From assembly GCA_938073905.1 (NCBI GenBank), contig CALJEN010000004.1:1-64000 (forward strand): a DNA stretch of 64,000 bases. The letters are read 5' to 3'. Every line of letters begins with the position of its first letter. Position 1 is the stretch's first letter. This stretch comes from an uncultured Sulfolobales archaeon (GTDB taxonomy: Archaea; Thermoproteota; Thermoprotei_A; Sulfolobales; NBVN01). The notes under the pieces were generated by a model, which made no database searches, had not been told where the DNA came from, and saw nothing but the letters and a program-made list of their open reading frames with translations. The translations under genes and the position numbers were made by a program. Positions 56,673-64,000 of this stretch are shown piece after piece.

Positions 56673-57029
56673 GTGAGCTACGAGTACTCGGACGAGGAGC
56701 TGGAGCTTCTGAAGAAGAGGAAGATGGAGAGGATGCTCGCCGAGGCCGAGGAGAGGCGCAGGAGGGCTGAGGAGGAGGCCGCGAGGGAGGCTCAGAAGCA
56801 GGCGATCCTCAGAACCATCCTAACCCCTAAGGCTAGGGAGAGGCTGGCCAACGTAAAGCTCGTCAGACCGGAGCTCGCGAGAGCTGTCGAGGACTACCTC
56901 ATCAACATGTACTCCTCGGGTCAGATAGGGGGAGCGATAGACGACGACGTTCTCAGGGATATTTTAACCGCGATCGATACCAAGACGAGGCGGGAGCTCA
57001 GGATCACGATTAAGAGGAAGGGTGAGTAG
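56673..57029 (+). CDS. DNA-binding protein of the PDCD5 family
   Basis: Small helical protein (118 residues) of the archaeal/eukaryotic PDCD5 family, function in archaea not settled; likely binds nucleic acid or chaperone partners. Seen: the charged N-terminal helix ([18 protein letters not shown] and a long Glu/Arg-rich coil) and the core [32 protein letters not shown]. It is commonly located next to rps19e and rpl39e. GTG 56673 is 10 bases after the rps19e stop. Confidence 0.93.
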   Translation: MSYEYSDEELELLKKRKMERMLAEAEERRRRAEEEAAREAQKQAILRTILTPKARERLANVKLVRPELARAVEDYLINMYSSGQIGGAIDDDVLRDILTAIDTKTRRELRITIKRKGE

Positions 57030-57030
57030 G

Positions 57031-57189
57031 GTGGCAAGGAACAAGCACCTGGCGAGGAAACTCCGGCTGGCCAGAGCAACGAAGTCGAACTCCGCCGTAC
57101 CCGTGTGGGTAGTGGTCAAGACCAGGAGGAGGGTCTCCTTCAGGCCCAAGTTGAGGCACTGGAGGAGGACGAAGCTGGGGAACGTGTAG
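57031..57189 (+). CDS. rpl39e: 50S ribosomal protein L39e (not in ORF track)
   Basis: A 52-residue, very basic protein too short for the ORF track. The sequence [19 protein letters not shown], then [13 protein letters not shown] and RHWRRTKL, is a clear L39e, which lines the ribosomal exit tunnel. GTG 57031 lies one base after the PDCD5 stop, and rpl31e follows, the standard archaeal order. Confidence 0.96.
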   Translation: MARNKHLARKLRLARATKSNSAVPVWVVVKTRRRVSFRPKLRHWRRTKLGNV

Positions 57190-57199
57190 GGGTGGGCCT

Positions 57200-57493
57200 G
57201 TGTCCGAGGCTATATACATCATAGGTCTCTCCAGGCTATACCGGACTGGGAGGCGCAGGAGGGTCCCCAGGGCCGTGAAGCACATCAAGGAGTTCATTAA
57301 AAGGCATACGAAGGCTGAGAAGGTCATACTCGACAGCTCAGTGAGCAAGTACGTGTTCGTGAGGGGGTACGACAAGCCACCGAGAAGGGTAGCGATAGCA
57401 GTCATGAAGCTAGACCAGGAGGGTAAGGTGGTCAAGGCCTCCCTGGCCGTGCGGATCCCTCCAACACCTCAGCCCGAAGGGTCGATCCGGTGA
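57200..57493 (+). CDS. rpl31e: 50S ribosomal protein L31e
   Basis: 97 residues with IYIIGLSRLYRTGRRRRVPRAVKHIKEFIKRHTK and YVFVRGYDKPPRRVAIAVMKLD, typical for L31e near the tunnel exit. The tail is somewhat long (PPTPQPEGSIR). GTG 57200; its stop overlaps the aIF6 start (GTGA). Confidence 0.97.
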   Translation: MSEAIYIIGLSRLYRTGRRRRVPRAVKHIKEFIKRHTKAEKVILDSSVSKYVFVRGYDKPPRRVAIAVMKLDQEGKVVKASLAVRIPPTPQPEGSIR

Positions 57494-58173
57494 CGGGGTC
57501 TATAGACAAGGCTAGGGTTCTCGGCAGTCCCCACCTCGGCACGTACGCCGTTGCCACCGACGAGGTGGCGCTAGTCCCCAGGGGGGCCGAGGAGGACTTC
57601 AGAAGGAAGGTTAGGGAAGTCCTCTCGGTGTCCGACATCGTAGAGACGACCGTCGCCGGGACGTCGCTGATAGGGATATTCGTCGTGGCGCAGGGCAAGA
57701 CCGTTATAGTGCCCGACATAGTCAGAGAGGAGGAGGTGGATGGGCTGAGAGGAGCGGGGCTCAGAGTCGAGGTGCTGGAGACCTCCAGCTTCAACGCGCT
57801 AGGCAACGTGGTGCTGCACAACTCGAGGTTCGCTGTGGTCCACCCGGAGCTGAACAGAGACCTCGCATCGAGGGTAGCGGCACTGCTCAACGTGCGCGGA
57901 TTTGCGTCGAAGACCGTGGGCGGGATACCCACGGTGGGGTCGGCCGCTGTGGTAACCGACAGGGGAGGACTAGTCCACCCGAGCGCTCCCGACGAGGACG
58001 TGAAGGCGTTCTCGGAGCTCTTCGGTGTCGAGTTCGACGTGGGGACCGTGAACTTCGGGATAGGCTTTGTCAGGTCGGGTCTCGTCACCAACAACTACGG
58101 AACCCTGGTGGGTGAGCTGACCACGGGACCCGAAATAATTAGGATAGCGAGAGCACTAAGGGTGGGTGACTAG
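57490..58173 (+). CDS. eif6: Translation initiation factor aIF6
   Basis: Binds the large ribosomal subunit and prevents premature joining of subunits. The five-fold beta-alpha repeat is visible: LGSPHLGTYAVATDEVALVPRGAEEDF, LIGIFVVAQGKTVIVPDIVREEEV, NVVLHNSRFAVVHPELNRDL, PTVGSAAVVTDRGGLVHP and GIGFVRSGLVTNNYGTLVG. 227 residues is normal. Overlaps rpl31e by four bases. Confidence 0.97.
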   Translation: MTGSIDKARVLGSPHLGTYAVATDEVALVPRGAEEDFRRKVREVLSVSDIVETTVAGTSLIGIFVVAQGKTVIVPDIVREEEVDGLRGAGLRVEVLETSSFNALGNVVLHNSRFAVVHPELNRDLASRVAALLNVRGFASKTVGGIPTVGSAAVVTDRGGLVHPSAPDEDVKAFSELFGVEFDVGTVNFGIGFVRSGLVTNNYGTLVGELTTGPEIIRIARALRVGD

Positions 58174-58443
58174 ATGGACCGCGACGTCAGGGTGTACAGG
58201 GTATCGGGCCTGATGCTCGTGAGCCCGGACAGGCTGAGGAGGTGGCAGAAGTTCACGGTCGAGGTGAGAGCCGTAAGGAAGGAGGACGCTGTGGAGAGGG
58301 TGCTCTCGGAGCTGGGGAGCAGGCACAAGCTCAAGAGACCCCACATAAAGATACTGTCGGTCGACGAGATCGATGCCGGCGAGGCCGAGAGCAAGTTCGT
58401 GAGGGACATGGAGAGCCTCGAGAGGTGGCACCTTGAGCGGTAG
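58174..58443 (+). CDS. rpl18a: 50S ribosomal protein L18Ae (LX)
   Basis: 89 residues; RVYRVSGLMLVSPDRLRRWQKFTVEVRAVRKEDAVERVLSELGSRHKLKRPHIKI is the archaeal LX/L18Ae pattern. It starts directly after the aIF6 stop and overlaps the prefoldin gene, keeping the archaeal order aIF6-LX-prefoldin-FtsY. Confidence 0.95.
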   Translation: MDRDVRVYRVSGLMLVSPDRLRRWQKFTVEVRAVRKEDAVERVLSELGSRHKLKRPHIKILSVDEIDAGEAESKFVRDMESLERWHLER

Positions 58444-58894
58444 CAGCGGCAAGGAGGTCAGGCTGGTAGTCCCTCTGGAGGCTGTGGTAGCCGAGCTGGA
58501 GCGCACGCGGAAGTACATAGAGGGAATTCAGGAGAACATGAAGCGCGCTCTCGAGAGGCTGAACGACCTGGCGATAGCTAGGGAGCTCATATCCACCATG
58601 AAGCTCTCGAAGGTCGAGGAGGCGCTGGTCCCCGCGGACAGGAGCGGGAGCGTGTACGTCTACGCGAAGCTCGAAAGGGGGGAGAAAGTGCTCGTCCAGG
58701 TGGGGCAGGAGTACTTCGTAGAGCTCGGTCTAGAGAAGGCTATGGAGGTCATAGTGAGCGTCGAGAACGAGATCAAGGAGCTAATGAAGGAGCTCGAGAA
58801 GGAGCTCGCGGAGGCCACGAAGTACTTCAGGAGCCTGCAGGAGGTCATCCTGTCCGCTAGAGCCCAGGCAGCGAGCGGAGGGAGAGCCGGGTAG
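58433..58894 (+). CDS. pfdA: Prefoldin alpha subunit
   Basis: Co-chaperone subunit that brings unfolded proteins to the thermosome. Two long coiled-coil helices (LEAVVAELERTRKYIEGIQENMKRALERL and the C-terminal AMEVIVSVENEIKELMKELEKELAEATKYF) flank the beta-hairpin region (ALVPADRSGSVYVYAKL, VLVQVGQEYFVELG). 153 residues. TTG 58433 overlaps the LX gene by 11 bases. Confidence 0.94.
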   Translation: MSGSSGKEVRLVVPLEAVVAELERTRKYIEGIQENMKRALERLNDLAIARELISTMKLSKVEEALVPADRSGSVYVYAKLERGEKVLVQVGQEYFVELGLEKAMEVIVSVENEIKELMKELEKELAEATKYFRSLQEVILSARAQAASGGRAG

Positions 58895-59802
58895 TGTTCA
58901 AGAAGATCGGAGGGGTTTTCCGGGATATAGCCAGCAGGATAGTCGAGACTGTTAGCAGGAAGGAGCTGACGGAGGAAGACCTGGAGAAGGTGTTCAGGGA
59001 GGTCGAGCTCTCCCTGGTCGAGAGCGACGTCGCCTACGACGCGCTCCCGATTCTCTTCGAAGAGCTAAAGCGTAGACTGGTCGGCTCTAGGGTGAGCAGG
59101 TTCGGCGAGGGGGAGCTCGTGGAGTTGCTGAAGGAGGCCCTGGCGGAGATACTGGCCGGCGTGGAGCCCGAGCACGACTTCGTTGACCGAGTCAAAGCTT
59201 CCGAAGCGAGACCCTACGTAGTGGTATTCCTCGGGGTAAACGGGGTCGGGAAGACGACTACGATAGCCAAGGTCGCGTATAGGCTCATGAAGGCCGGTCT
59301 CAGGCCCGCTCTCGTTGCCGCGGACACGTTCAGAGCCGGTGCCCAGGAGCAGCTGGCCCTCCACGCGGAGAGGCTGGGAGTGCCCTTCTTCCGGGGCAAG
59401 TACGGAGCAGACCCGGCCGCGGTGGCGAAGGACGCTGTGGTCCACTTCGCGAAGAAGGGTCTAGACGTAGTCCTCATAGACACGGCCGGTAGGATGCACG
59501 TGGACGTAGACCTAGTGGAGGAGCTGAGGAAGATAGTCAGGGTCGTCAGGCCCCACACGAAGATCCTCGTGCTCGACGCGCTGACGGGCAACGACGCGCT
59601 GGAGCAGGTGAGGTACTTCGAGAGCGCGGTTGGCTTCGACGCGGTCATCCTGACCAAGATGGATGCCGATGCTCGCGGCGGATGCGCTCTGACGCTCTCA
59701 CTGCTCCTCCGGACTCCCATAGTGTACGTTGGGACAGGCCAATCCTACGAAGACCTCGAGGTCTTCAGGGCCAGGGACGTCGCCGAGAGGATACTGGGCT
59801 AG
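58894..59802 (+). CDS. ftsY: Signal recognition particle receptor FtsY
   Basis: GTPase that docks SRP-ribosome complexes at the membrane. N domain (residues 1-~95) and G domain with GVNGVGKTTT (P-loop, near residue 113), DTFRAGAQEQL, DTAGRMH, and TKMDADARGGCAL. 302 residues; there is only a short N-terminal part before the N domain, as in many archaea. GTG 58894 shares one base with the prefoldin stop. SecE follows under its own promoter. Confidence 0.97.
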   Translation: MFKKIGGVFRDIASRIVETVSRKELTEEDLEKVFREVELSLVESDVAYDALPILFEELKRRLVGSRVSRFGEGELVELLKEALAEILAGVEPEHDFVDRVKASEARPYVVVFLGVNGVGKTTTIAKVAYRLMKAGLRPALVAADTFRAGAQEQLALHAERLGVPFFRGKYGADPAAVAKDAVVHFAKKGLDVVLIDTAGRMHVDVDLVEELRKIVRVVRPHTKILVLDALTGNDALEQVRYFESAVGFDAVILTKMDADARGGCALTLSLLLRTPIVYVGTGQSYEDLEVFRARDVAERILG

Positions 59803-59830
59803 TCCGAGACCCCTGCCTCTACCGACTAAT

Positions 59831-59840
59831 GCTTAAAAGT
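59831..59840 (+). promoter_or_regulatory. TATA box of the secE-spt5-rpl11 operon
   Basis: gcttaaaagt, about 30 bases before GTG 59866. Confidence 0.55.
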
Positions 59841-59865
59841 TCGAGAGGGAGAGGTTGGAAGGTAG

Positions 59866-60051
59866 GTGGAGGTGGAGCTCTCAAGGATGATAGAGATGTG
59901 GCAGAGGATCCTGGCGCTCTCGGATAGGCCGGAGACCGAGGAGTTCAAGCTGTTGGTCAAGGTGACCCTAGCTGGAATATTTCTCGTCGGAGGGATCGGC
60001 ATGGCTCTGCACATTCTTCTCGCCTTCCTGCAAGGTGTGGGAATTGGATAG
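59866..60051 (+). CDS. secE: Preprotein translocase subunit SecE (Sec61 gamma)
   Basis: 61 residues: an amphipathic N-terminal helix (MIEMWQRILALSDRPETEEFKLLVKVTL) and one membrane helix (AGIFLVGGIGMALHILLAFLQ), as in archaeal SecE/Sec61gamma. Overlaps the Spt5 gene by 17 bases, the conserved archaeal arrangement. Confidence 0.93.
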   Translation: MEVELSRMIEMWQRILALSDRPETEEFKLLVKVTLAGIFLVGGIGMALHILLAFLQGVGIG

Positions 60052-60514
60052 CAGCGAGACTAGAGGAGGGGGATCCTCTCAGTTCGCGGTCCTCAGGACA
60101 GTCTCGGGAAAGGAGTTCAACGTAGCGCTGGTCCTGGAGCTGAGGGCCTCGAGGGAGACGGGCATCTACGGAATACTGATACCACCAGACGTAAGGGGGT
60201 ACGTGATAGTCGAGTCGGACGGTCTCCACTCGGTCCAGAGAGTTGCCAAGGGAGTGAAGCACGTCAGAGGGAGGGTCACTGGCTCGGTAACCTACGAGGA
60301 GGTGGAGAGGCTGGTCAGAGTCCGCTCGCCGCTGGAGGAGCTCAAGCCCGGGGACGTCGTCGAGGTGATAGCCGGTCCCTTCAAGGGTCTCAAAGCCACC
60401 GTGAGGACTATCAACCTGTCCAAGAACGAGGTCGAGGTCGAGATCCTGGAAGCTGCGTACCCGCTCAAGGTGTTCCTTCCGGGGGACAACGTCAAACCCG
60501 CGAGCAGGAGGTGA
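60035..60514 (+). CDS. spt5: Transcription elongation factor Spt5 (NusG)
   Basis: Binds RNA polymerase with Spt4 to raise processivity. N-terminal NGN domain (FAVLRTVSGKEFNVALVLE, ILIPPDVRGYVIVES, VAKGVKHVRGRV) and C-terminal KOW domain (ELKPGDVVEVIAGPFKGLKATVRTINLSKNEVEVEIL). 159 residues from GTG 60035. The first ~16 residues are not conserved, and a later start is possible. Confidence 0.95.
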   Translation: MWELDSSETRGGGSSQFAVLRTVSGKEFNVALVLELRASRETGIYGILIPPDVRGYVIVESDGLHSVQRVAKGVKHVRGRVTGSVTYEEVERLVRVRSPLEELKPGDVVEVIAGPFKGLKATVRTINLSKNEVEVEILEAAYPLKVFLPGDNVKPASRR

Positions 60515-60518
60515 GAGC

Positions 60519-61040
60519 ATGAGGGTGGTTAGAATCCGGGCACAGGCGGGCAGAGCGAGCCCGTCGCCACCCCTGGGCCCGACTCTCGCACAGTACGGCC
60601 TCCCGGTCGAGAGGGTCGTGGAGGAGATAAACAGGCTGACCGAGAGGTACTCGGGGATGGAGGTTACGGTGATCCTCAGGGTGGACGAGTCGACGGGCAG
60701 GTACAGCGTAGACGTCGCGTCTCCCACGACCACGTCGCTGCTGCTGAAGTTCGCGAACGTCCAGGAGCCCTCCGGAGACCCGGCTCACAAGAAGGTCGGG
60801 AACATCTCTCTGGAAGACGCTATAAAGGTGGCCCTGATCAAGAAGAACGAGCTGAACGCCAAGAGCCTGAAAGCGGCGGTGAAGTCGGTGGTGTCGACGG
60901 CTCGCAGCATCGGCCTGACGGTCGACGGCAAAGACCCGAAGGAGGTCCTCTCTGGGATAGACAAAGGGGTCTACGACGAGTACTTTAGCTCGTACGAGAA
61001 GCAGTGGCGAAGCGGAGAGGGTGTGCGGGAGACGACCTGA
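60519..61040 (+). CDS. rpl11: 50S ribosomal protein L11
   Basis: Part of the GTPase-associated centre. Seen: the N-terminal RAQAGRASPSPPLGPTLAQYGLP and the rRNA-binding C-terminal domain (GNISLEDAIKVALIKKNELNAKSLKAAVKSVVSTARSIGLTVDG). 173 residues. ATG 60519 with GGTGAGAGC before it. Confidence 0.97.
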   Translation: MRVVRIRAQAGRASPSPPLGPTLAQYGLPVERVVEEINRLTERYSGMEVTVILRVDESTGRYSVDVASPTTTSLLLKFANVQEPSGDPAHKKVGNISLEDAIKVALIKKNELNAKSLKAAVKSVVSTARSIGLTVDGKDPKEVLSGIDKGVYDEYFSSYEKQWRSGEGVRETT

Positions 61041-61052
61041 GAGGTGAGGTAG

Positions 61053-61697
61053 ATGCCCCTGACTAAGGAGGTGCTCGCGGAAGCGATAAGCAAAGCCCTC
61101 GACCTGGGCGCGGGCAGGAACTTTAGGCAGAGCGTCGAGCTGCTGTTCACGTTCGCGGGCTTCGACAGAAAGGCTCCCGAGATTAGGTTCAGAGACACCG
61201 TCTTCCTCCCGAAGGGTCTGGGCAGAGCCGCTAGAATACTCGTGGTGGCCGATGGAGATATGAGGTTGGCCGCTCAGAGGCTCGGCCTAGACGCTCTGGG
61301 AACGGACCAGCTGAGGAACCTGAGCAAGCGCGAGGTGAGGAGGATCGCGAGAAGCTACGACTGGTTCCTGGTGGCCACTGAGGCCATGTCCCTAACCGGA
61401 AGGGTCTTGGGACCGGCCCTCGGTCCGAGGGGCAAGGCTCCCACCCCGGTCCCGCCCCAGGCGAACCTGGAGCTGCTGGTCAAGCAGTACAGCAACAGCA
61501 CCCGGCTCAGGAATAAGGAGCAGAACTGGGTCGGGTGTAGGATAGGGGTGGAGGGCATGCCGGTCGAAGACCTCGCCGAGAACGCCATGGCCGTGGTAGA
61601 GTTCGTGAGGAACAAGATCAAGAAGCCTCTGGAGGGGACTACCAGGATCTACGTCAAGACCACGATGGGCCCGCCCGTAGAGGTGTTGTACGCATGA
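61053..61697 (+). CDS. rpl1: 50S ribosomal protein L1
   Basis: L1-stalk protein; in many archaea it also regulates its own operon by binding the mRNA. Seen: [53 protein letters not shown]-like segment and the C-terminal [33 protein letters not shown]. 214 residues. ATG 61053 after GAGAGGTGAGG. It overlaps the P0 gene by four bases. Confidence 0.97.
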   Translation: [214 protein letters not shown]

Positions 61698-62752
61698 AGG
61701 CGAAAACCCGAGCTCAGCTCGCCAGGCTGGCAGCGGAGGCGGCCAGGGAGAAGAGAGAAGAGAGAGTGAGGAAGTCCATCAGTCTAAAGAGCAGGGTCGT
61801 CGAGGAGATAAAGGAGCTGCTGAGGAGGTATAGGGTTCTGGCCGTCGTCTCCGTGGACGAGACGCCGACCGCCGAGTCGCGAAAGATCTTCGACAAGGTA
61901 TCCAACTACGGAGCGGTCATCAGACTCTACAAGAATAGCCTGGTCCTGAAAGCCCTCGAGGAGATAGGAGCTAAGAACCTCGACGGGGTCTCTAGACACC
62001 TCACCGGCTCCAACGTCTTCATATTCACAAACATGAACCCCTTCGAGCTCGCGAGGCTCCTCGAGGAGCTGGTCGAACACAGGTACGCTAAGCCCGGAGA
62101 CGCAGTCGACTTCGACGTTGAGCTAACCCCCGGTCCGACGGACATCAAGCCGGGCCCCTCGCTAAGCCTGTTCGGCAAGCTGAAGATACCGACCCAGGTC
62201 AGAGAGGGTGTGGTATGGATAGCCAAGGACGTCAGGGTGCTCAAGGCGGGCGACAAGGTGTCCCCGGAGCTGTGCTCTCTCCTCAGGAAGCTGGGGATAC
62301 CCATTATACCGGTCAGGCTCCAGCTCAAGGCGGTCTACGAGGACGGTCTCGTCTACCTGCCCGAGAACCTGAAGATAGACCTCGAGGAGATCGGCAGGAG
62401 CCTCGCTGCCGCCGTCAGCGCGTCGAAAGCTCTGGCTCTGGAGCTTGCTCTCCCCATACCCGAGGTAGTGCCAGAGCTAGTCCTGAGAGCCCATAGAGCG
62501 TCGGTAGAGCTGGCCGCTGCGATAGGGTATGCGGCTCCGGAGGTAGCGCGGGAGCTCCTCGTGAGGGCGACGTTCCAGGCCCTCGCGCTAGCCCAGGCTC
62601 TCTCCGGCAAGGTCGACCTGGGGATCCCGGTCAGCGCTCCGCAGACCAGGGCTGAAGGACTAAAACCGAAGGAGGAAGAGGAGGAGAAGCCGGAGAAGGA
62701 GGAGGTCGGCGAAGAAGAGATAGCCGAGGGCATAGCCTCTCTCTTCGGCTAG
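61694..62752 (+). CDS. rpl10: 50S ribosomal protein L10 (P0)
   Basis: Base of the ribosomal stalk. Seen: SRVVEEIKELLRRYRVLAVVSVDETPTAESRKI, GSNVFIFTNMNPFELARLLEE, PGPTDIKPGPSLSLFGKLKIPTQVREGVVWI, the P1-binding helices, and the acidic tail ending in EGIASLFG, the end that binds elongation factors. 352 residues. No L12/P1 gene follows, unlike in most archaea. Confidence 0.97.
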   Translation: MKAKTRAQLARLAAEAAREKREERVRKSISLKSRVVEEIKELLRRYRVLAVVSVDETPTAESRKIFDKVSNYGAVIRLYKNSLVLKALEEIGAKNLDGVSRHLTGSNVFIFTNMNPFELARLLEELVEHRYAKPGDAVDFDVELTPGPTDIKPGPSLSLFGKLKIPTQVREGVVWIAKDVRVLKAGDKVSPELCSLLRKLGIPIIPVRLQLKAVYEDGLVYLPENLKIDLEEIGRSLAAAVSASKALALELALPIPEVVPELVLRAHRASVELAAAIGYAAPEVARELLVRATFQALALAQALSGKVDLGIPVSAPQTRAEGLKPKEEEEEKPEKEEVGEEEIAEGIASLFG

Positions 62753-62795
62753 CACTCGCGCGTTCCTTCCCCGCTCTCCTCCGGGACTTCGCCAA

Positions 62796-62805
62796 GCTTT
62801 ATAAC
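62796..62805 (+). promoter_or_regulatory. TATA box of the coiled-coil surface protein gene
   Basis: gctttataac, with its centre only about 20 bases before ATG 62821; the transcript would be leaderless. Confidence 0.55.
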
Positions 62806-62820
62806 ATTAGTGAGCGAGAC

Positions 62821-63813
62821 ATGCGAGGGTTTGTAGTGGGCTCTAGGCCTTTTGGGAGAGGCCTCGCGAAGGTCTTGTCTCTCGCGCTAATAGCCTCGGT
62901 AACATTGGCCTCGGTCCTCTACCTCCAGCTGAGGGAGACCTCGGCTAGTCTGAGCGGGTGCCGTGAAGCCCTCTACAACGCCAGGAGCGAGCTGGAGTCC
63001 TTGGGACTCTACGCCCGGGGCCTCTACGCGAACTGCACTAGGGTGTTCGAGTTCGCGGAGTCCCTCTTGGTGAACTACACGAACCTCGTGGAGGCGTACA
63101 ACGCGCTCTTGCACGAGCACGAGTCGGCGCTGCTCGCTCTGGGAAGGTGCCAGGAGCTCTACGAGGAGCTCCGCAGTGCGCACGTAGAGCTCAAAGCTAT
63201 GTACGACAACGCAACCAAGCAGCTGGAAGTCCTTGGAGAGCTCATTGCGCTGGTCAAGCTGCTGAGGTCTCACTACCTGGCGGGCCACGTCCTAGACCTC
63301 TATAGAGTCAACGGGTCGCTAACCCGGATCCTGAGCAACTCTACCCATGCTCTGAGGCTCCACAGAAGCTGGAACACCACGCTCTTGGCCAGAGTGCCCA
63401 CACCGATACCGGGGTACCTGTTAATCAACTACGTTGCCGCCATCGAGATCGAGGGTGCTGCCGCTAGCGAGAGCGAGGCCGAGATCTGTCTGGAGGTCTC
63501 CGCTACCAACACGTACATAGTCCCGGGCCTCTACACAGCGGAGGACAAGTACTTCCACGCTGTGAACTGCACGAGGGCTATCTGCCAGGCAGCCGGGGAC
63601 GGGCTCCTTGTCTGCTCAGTCAATGTGGGAGTCATTGTCCCCGTCTTTCCGCACAACACTGCCCTGAGCGTCAGCCCCCTCCTGAGGCTCGGGCGGCAGC
63701 AGTACAATCTACACGGCTGTCTCCTAGGCTATGTGCCGGACCCCGTCCTCTGTCGGCTCCTGCGGTATGGCTATTACCACGTCAGGTACTTCATGCTCGT
63801 AATAGAGTCTTGA
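62821..63813 (+). CDS. Unknown exported coiled-coil protein
   Basis: A membrane anchor or signal peptide (VLSLALIASVTLASVLYL) is followed by about 150 residues of predicted coiled coil (LYNARSELESLGLYARG, YNALLHEHESALLALG, SAHVELKAMYDNATKQLEVLGELIALVKLL) and a C-terminal beta-rich ~150-residue domain with cysteines (EICLEVSATNTYIV, NCTRAICQAAGDGLLVC) and many N-glycosylation-type Asn-X-Thr/Ser sites. No family recognised. It may be a surface protein. ATG 62821. Confidence 0.68.
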   Translation: MRGFVVGSRPFGRGLAKVLSLALIASVTLASVLYLQLRETSASLSGCREALYNARSELESLGLYARGLYANCTRVFEFAESLLVNYTNLVEAYNALLHEHESALLALGRCQELYEELRSAHVELKAMYDNATKQLEVLGELIALVKLLRSHYLAGHVLDLYRVNGSLTRILSNSTHALRLHRSWNTTLLARVPTPIPGYLLINYVAAIEIEGAAASESEAEICLEVSATNTYIVPGLYTAEDKYFHAVNCTRAICQAAGDGLLVCSVNVGVIVPVFPHNTALSVSPLLRLGRQQYNLHGCLLGYVPDPVLCRLLRYGYYHVRYFMLVIES

Positions 63814-63830
63814 AACGCGCCGAAGAGGCC

Positions 63831-64000
63831 CTACGGTAGCGCTCCCAGGACCGCGGTCAGCAGTGAGGAGACGAAGTACGAGAGTACCGGGATCGAGATC
63901 ACCGCGTCGTAGAGCCCGAGTCCCCCGATGGTCAGAGTCCTCGCGCCGTTCAGCAGAGCCCACTTGACCGTCAGCACGTCGCAGCCCACGATAGCTGCCA
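63831..64000 (-). CDS. DUF1614-like membrane protein, C-terminal part
   Basis: Partial gene cut by the right edge. The open frame reads GCDVLTVKWALLNGARTLTIGGLGLYDAVISIPVLSYFVSSLL and ends at 63831. The pattern of a polar start, a (T/S)IGGxGxxD motif and a final hydrophobic helix is that of DUF1614 membrane proteins, function unknown. The ORF track lists only a shadow here. Confidence 0.6.
   Translation of the reverse strand, partial: AAIVGCDVLTVKWALLNGARTLTIGGLGLYDAVISIPVLSYFVSSLLTAVLGALP

Noticed and set aside
1-64000. tRNA or rRNA genes
   Set aside because: I scanned the spacers for T-loop (GGTTCRAATCC) patterns on both strands and found none; decisive would be a tRNA covariance search.
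1-64000. CRISPR array, transposon or prophage
   Set aside because: No regularly spaced repeats, transposase-like ORFs or terminal repeats seen; base composition is even.

Overview
The window is GC-rich, densely packed archaeal DNA, most likely from a hyperthermophilic or thermophilic member of the Thermoproteota (crenarchaeal side). Reasons seen in the sequence: a thermosome subunit, archaeal ThrRS, GlyRS and primase large subunit, two different PCNA sliding clamps (crenarchaea use heteromeric clamps), Spt5/SecE/FtsY/L11/L1/P0 in archaeal order, small archaeal ribosomal proteins (L39e, L31e, LX, S19e), Pcc1, aIF6, TATA-type promoters about 25-40 bases before starts with many leaderless or near-leaderless starts, heavy use of GTG/TTG starts and AGG/AGA arginine codons. 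I cannot name a genus. I saw no tRNA, rRNA, CRISPR array or insertion sequence.

Layout. (1) 1-3.3 kb: end of a thermosome gene, trm1, a strongly foldable intergenic stretch and an AbrB-PhoU fusion gene. (2) 3.4-9.0 kb: a five-gene hydrogenase operon. It has NuoE-like and NuoF-like (HydC/HydB, HoxE/HoxF type) diaphorase subunits, a [NiFe] large subunit, and two chimeric proteins in which the halves of a [NiFe] small subunit and of a HydA/NuoG-like [FeFe]-hydrogenase iron-sulfur subunit are exchanged with each other. The second chimera ends in a shortened, probably non-catalytic H-cluster-type domain. This is the most unusual system in the window. (3) 9.0-15.5 kb: sugar nucleotidyltransferase, CstA transporter with a small membrane partner, a Get3/ArsA-type ATPase flanked by unknown proteins, and a minus-strand pair of unknown proteins. 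(4) 15.6-19.9 kb: candidate box C/D RNA, ThrRS, a Pcc1-ABC exporter operon. (5) 19.9-26.0 kb: three-subunit molybdenum hydroxylase of the xanthine dehydrogenase family, with a divergent cyclic amidohydrolase and XdhC. (6) 26-33.4 kb: unknown secreted or membrane proteins, a B12-binding-like/radical SAM protein, a biotin carboxyl carrier protein and an S9 peptidase. (7) 33.4-36.8 kb: the archaeal CoA biosynthesis cluster coaBC, pantoate kinase and phosphopantothenate synthetase. (8) 36.9-44.2 kb: OsmC, a geranylgeranyl-reductase-type flavoprotein, both glycine decarboxylase subunits, agmatinase-family ureohydrolase and an Fe-type alcohol dehydrogenase. (9) 44.3-50.7 kb: PCNA, Lrp-type regulator, primase large subunit, MetRS, GlyRS. 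(10) 50.9-54.9 kb: an ABC exporter and a flavodiiron protein. (11) 54.9-62.8 kb: Rpo12-like zinc ribbon, second PCNA and a long translation/secretion operon from S19e to P0. The window ends with an unknown surface protein and the end of a DUF1614-like membrane protein.

How the parts work together: the hydrogenase operon would link H2 to NAD(P) and perhaps ferredoxin in the cytosol; flavodiiron and OsmC proteins fit an anaerobe that meets oxygen or peroxide from time to time; XdhC would equip the molybdenum hydroxylase with sulfurated cofactor, and the amidohydrolase next to it could take a cyclic amide product. The remaining blocks are housekeeping (translation, replication, CoA, lipids, glycine breakdown). 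Small genes missing from the ORF track that I add are rpl39e (57031-57189), an Rpo12-like protein (54947-55126) and a partial DUF1614-like gene at the right edge.
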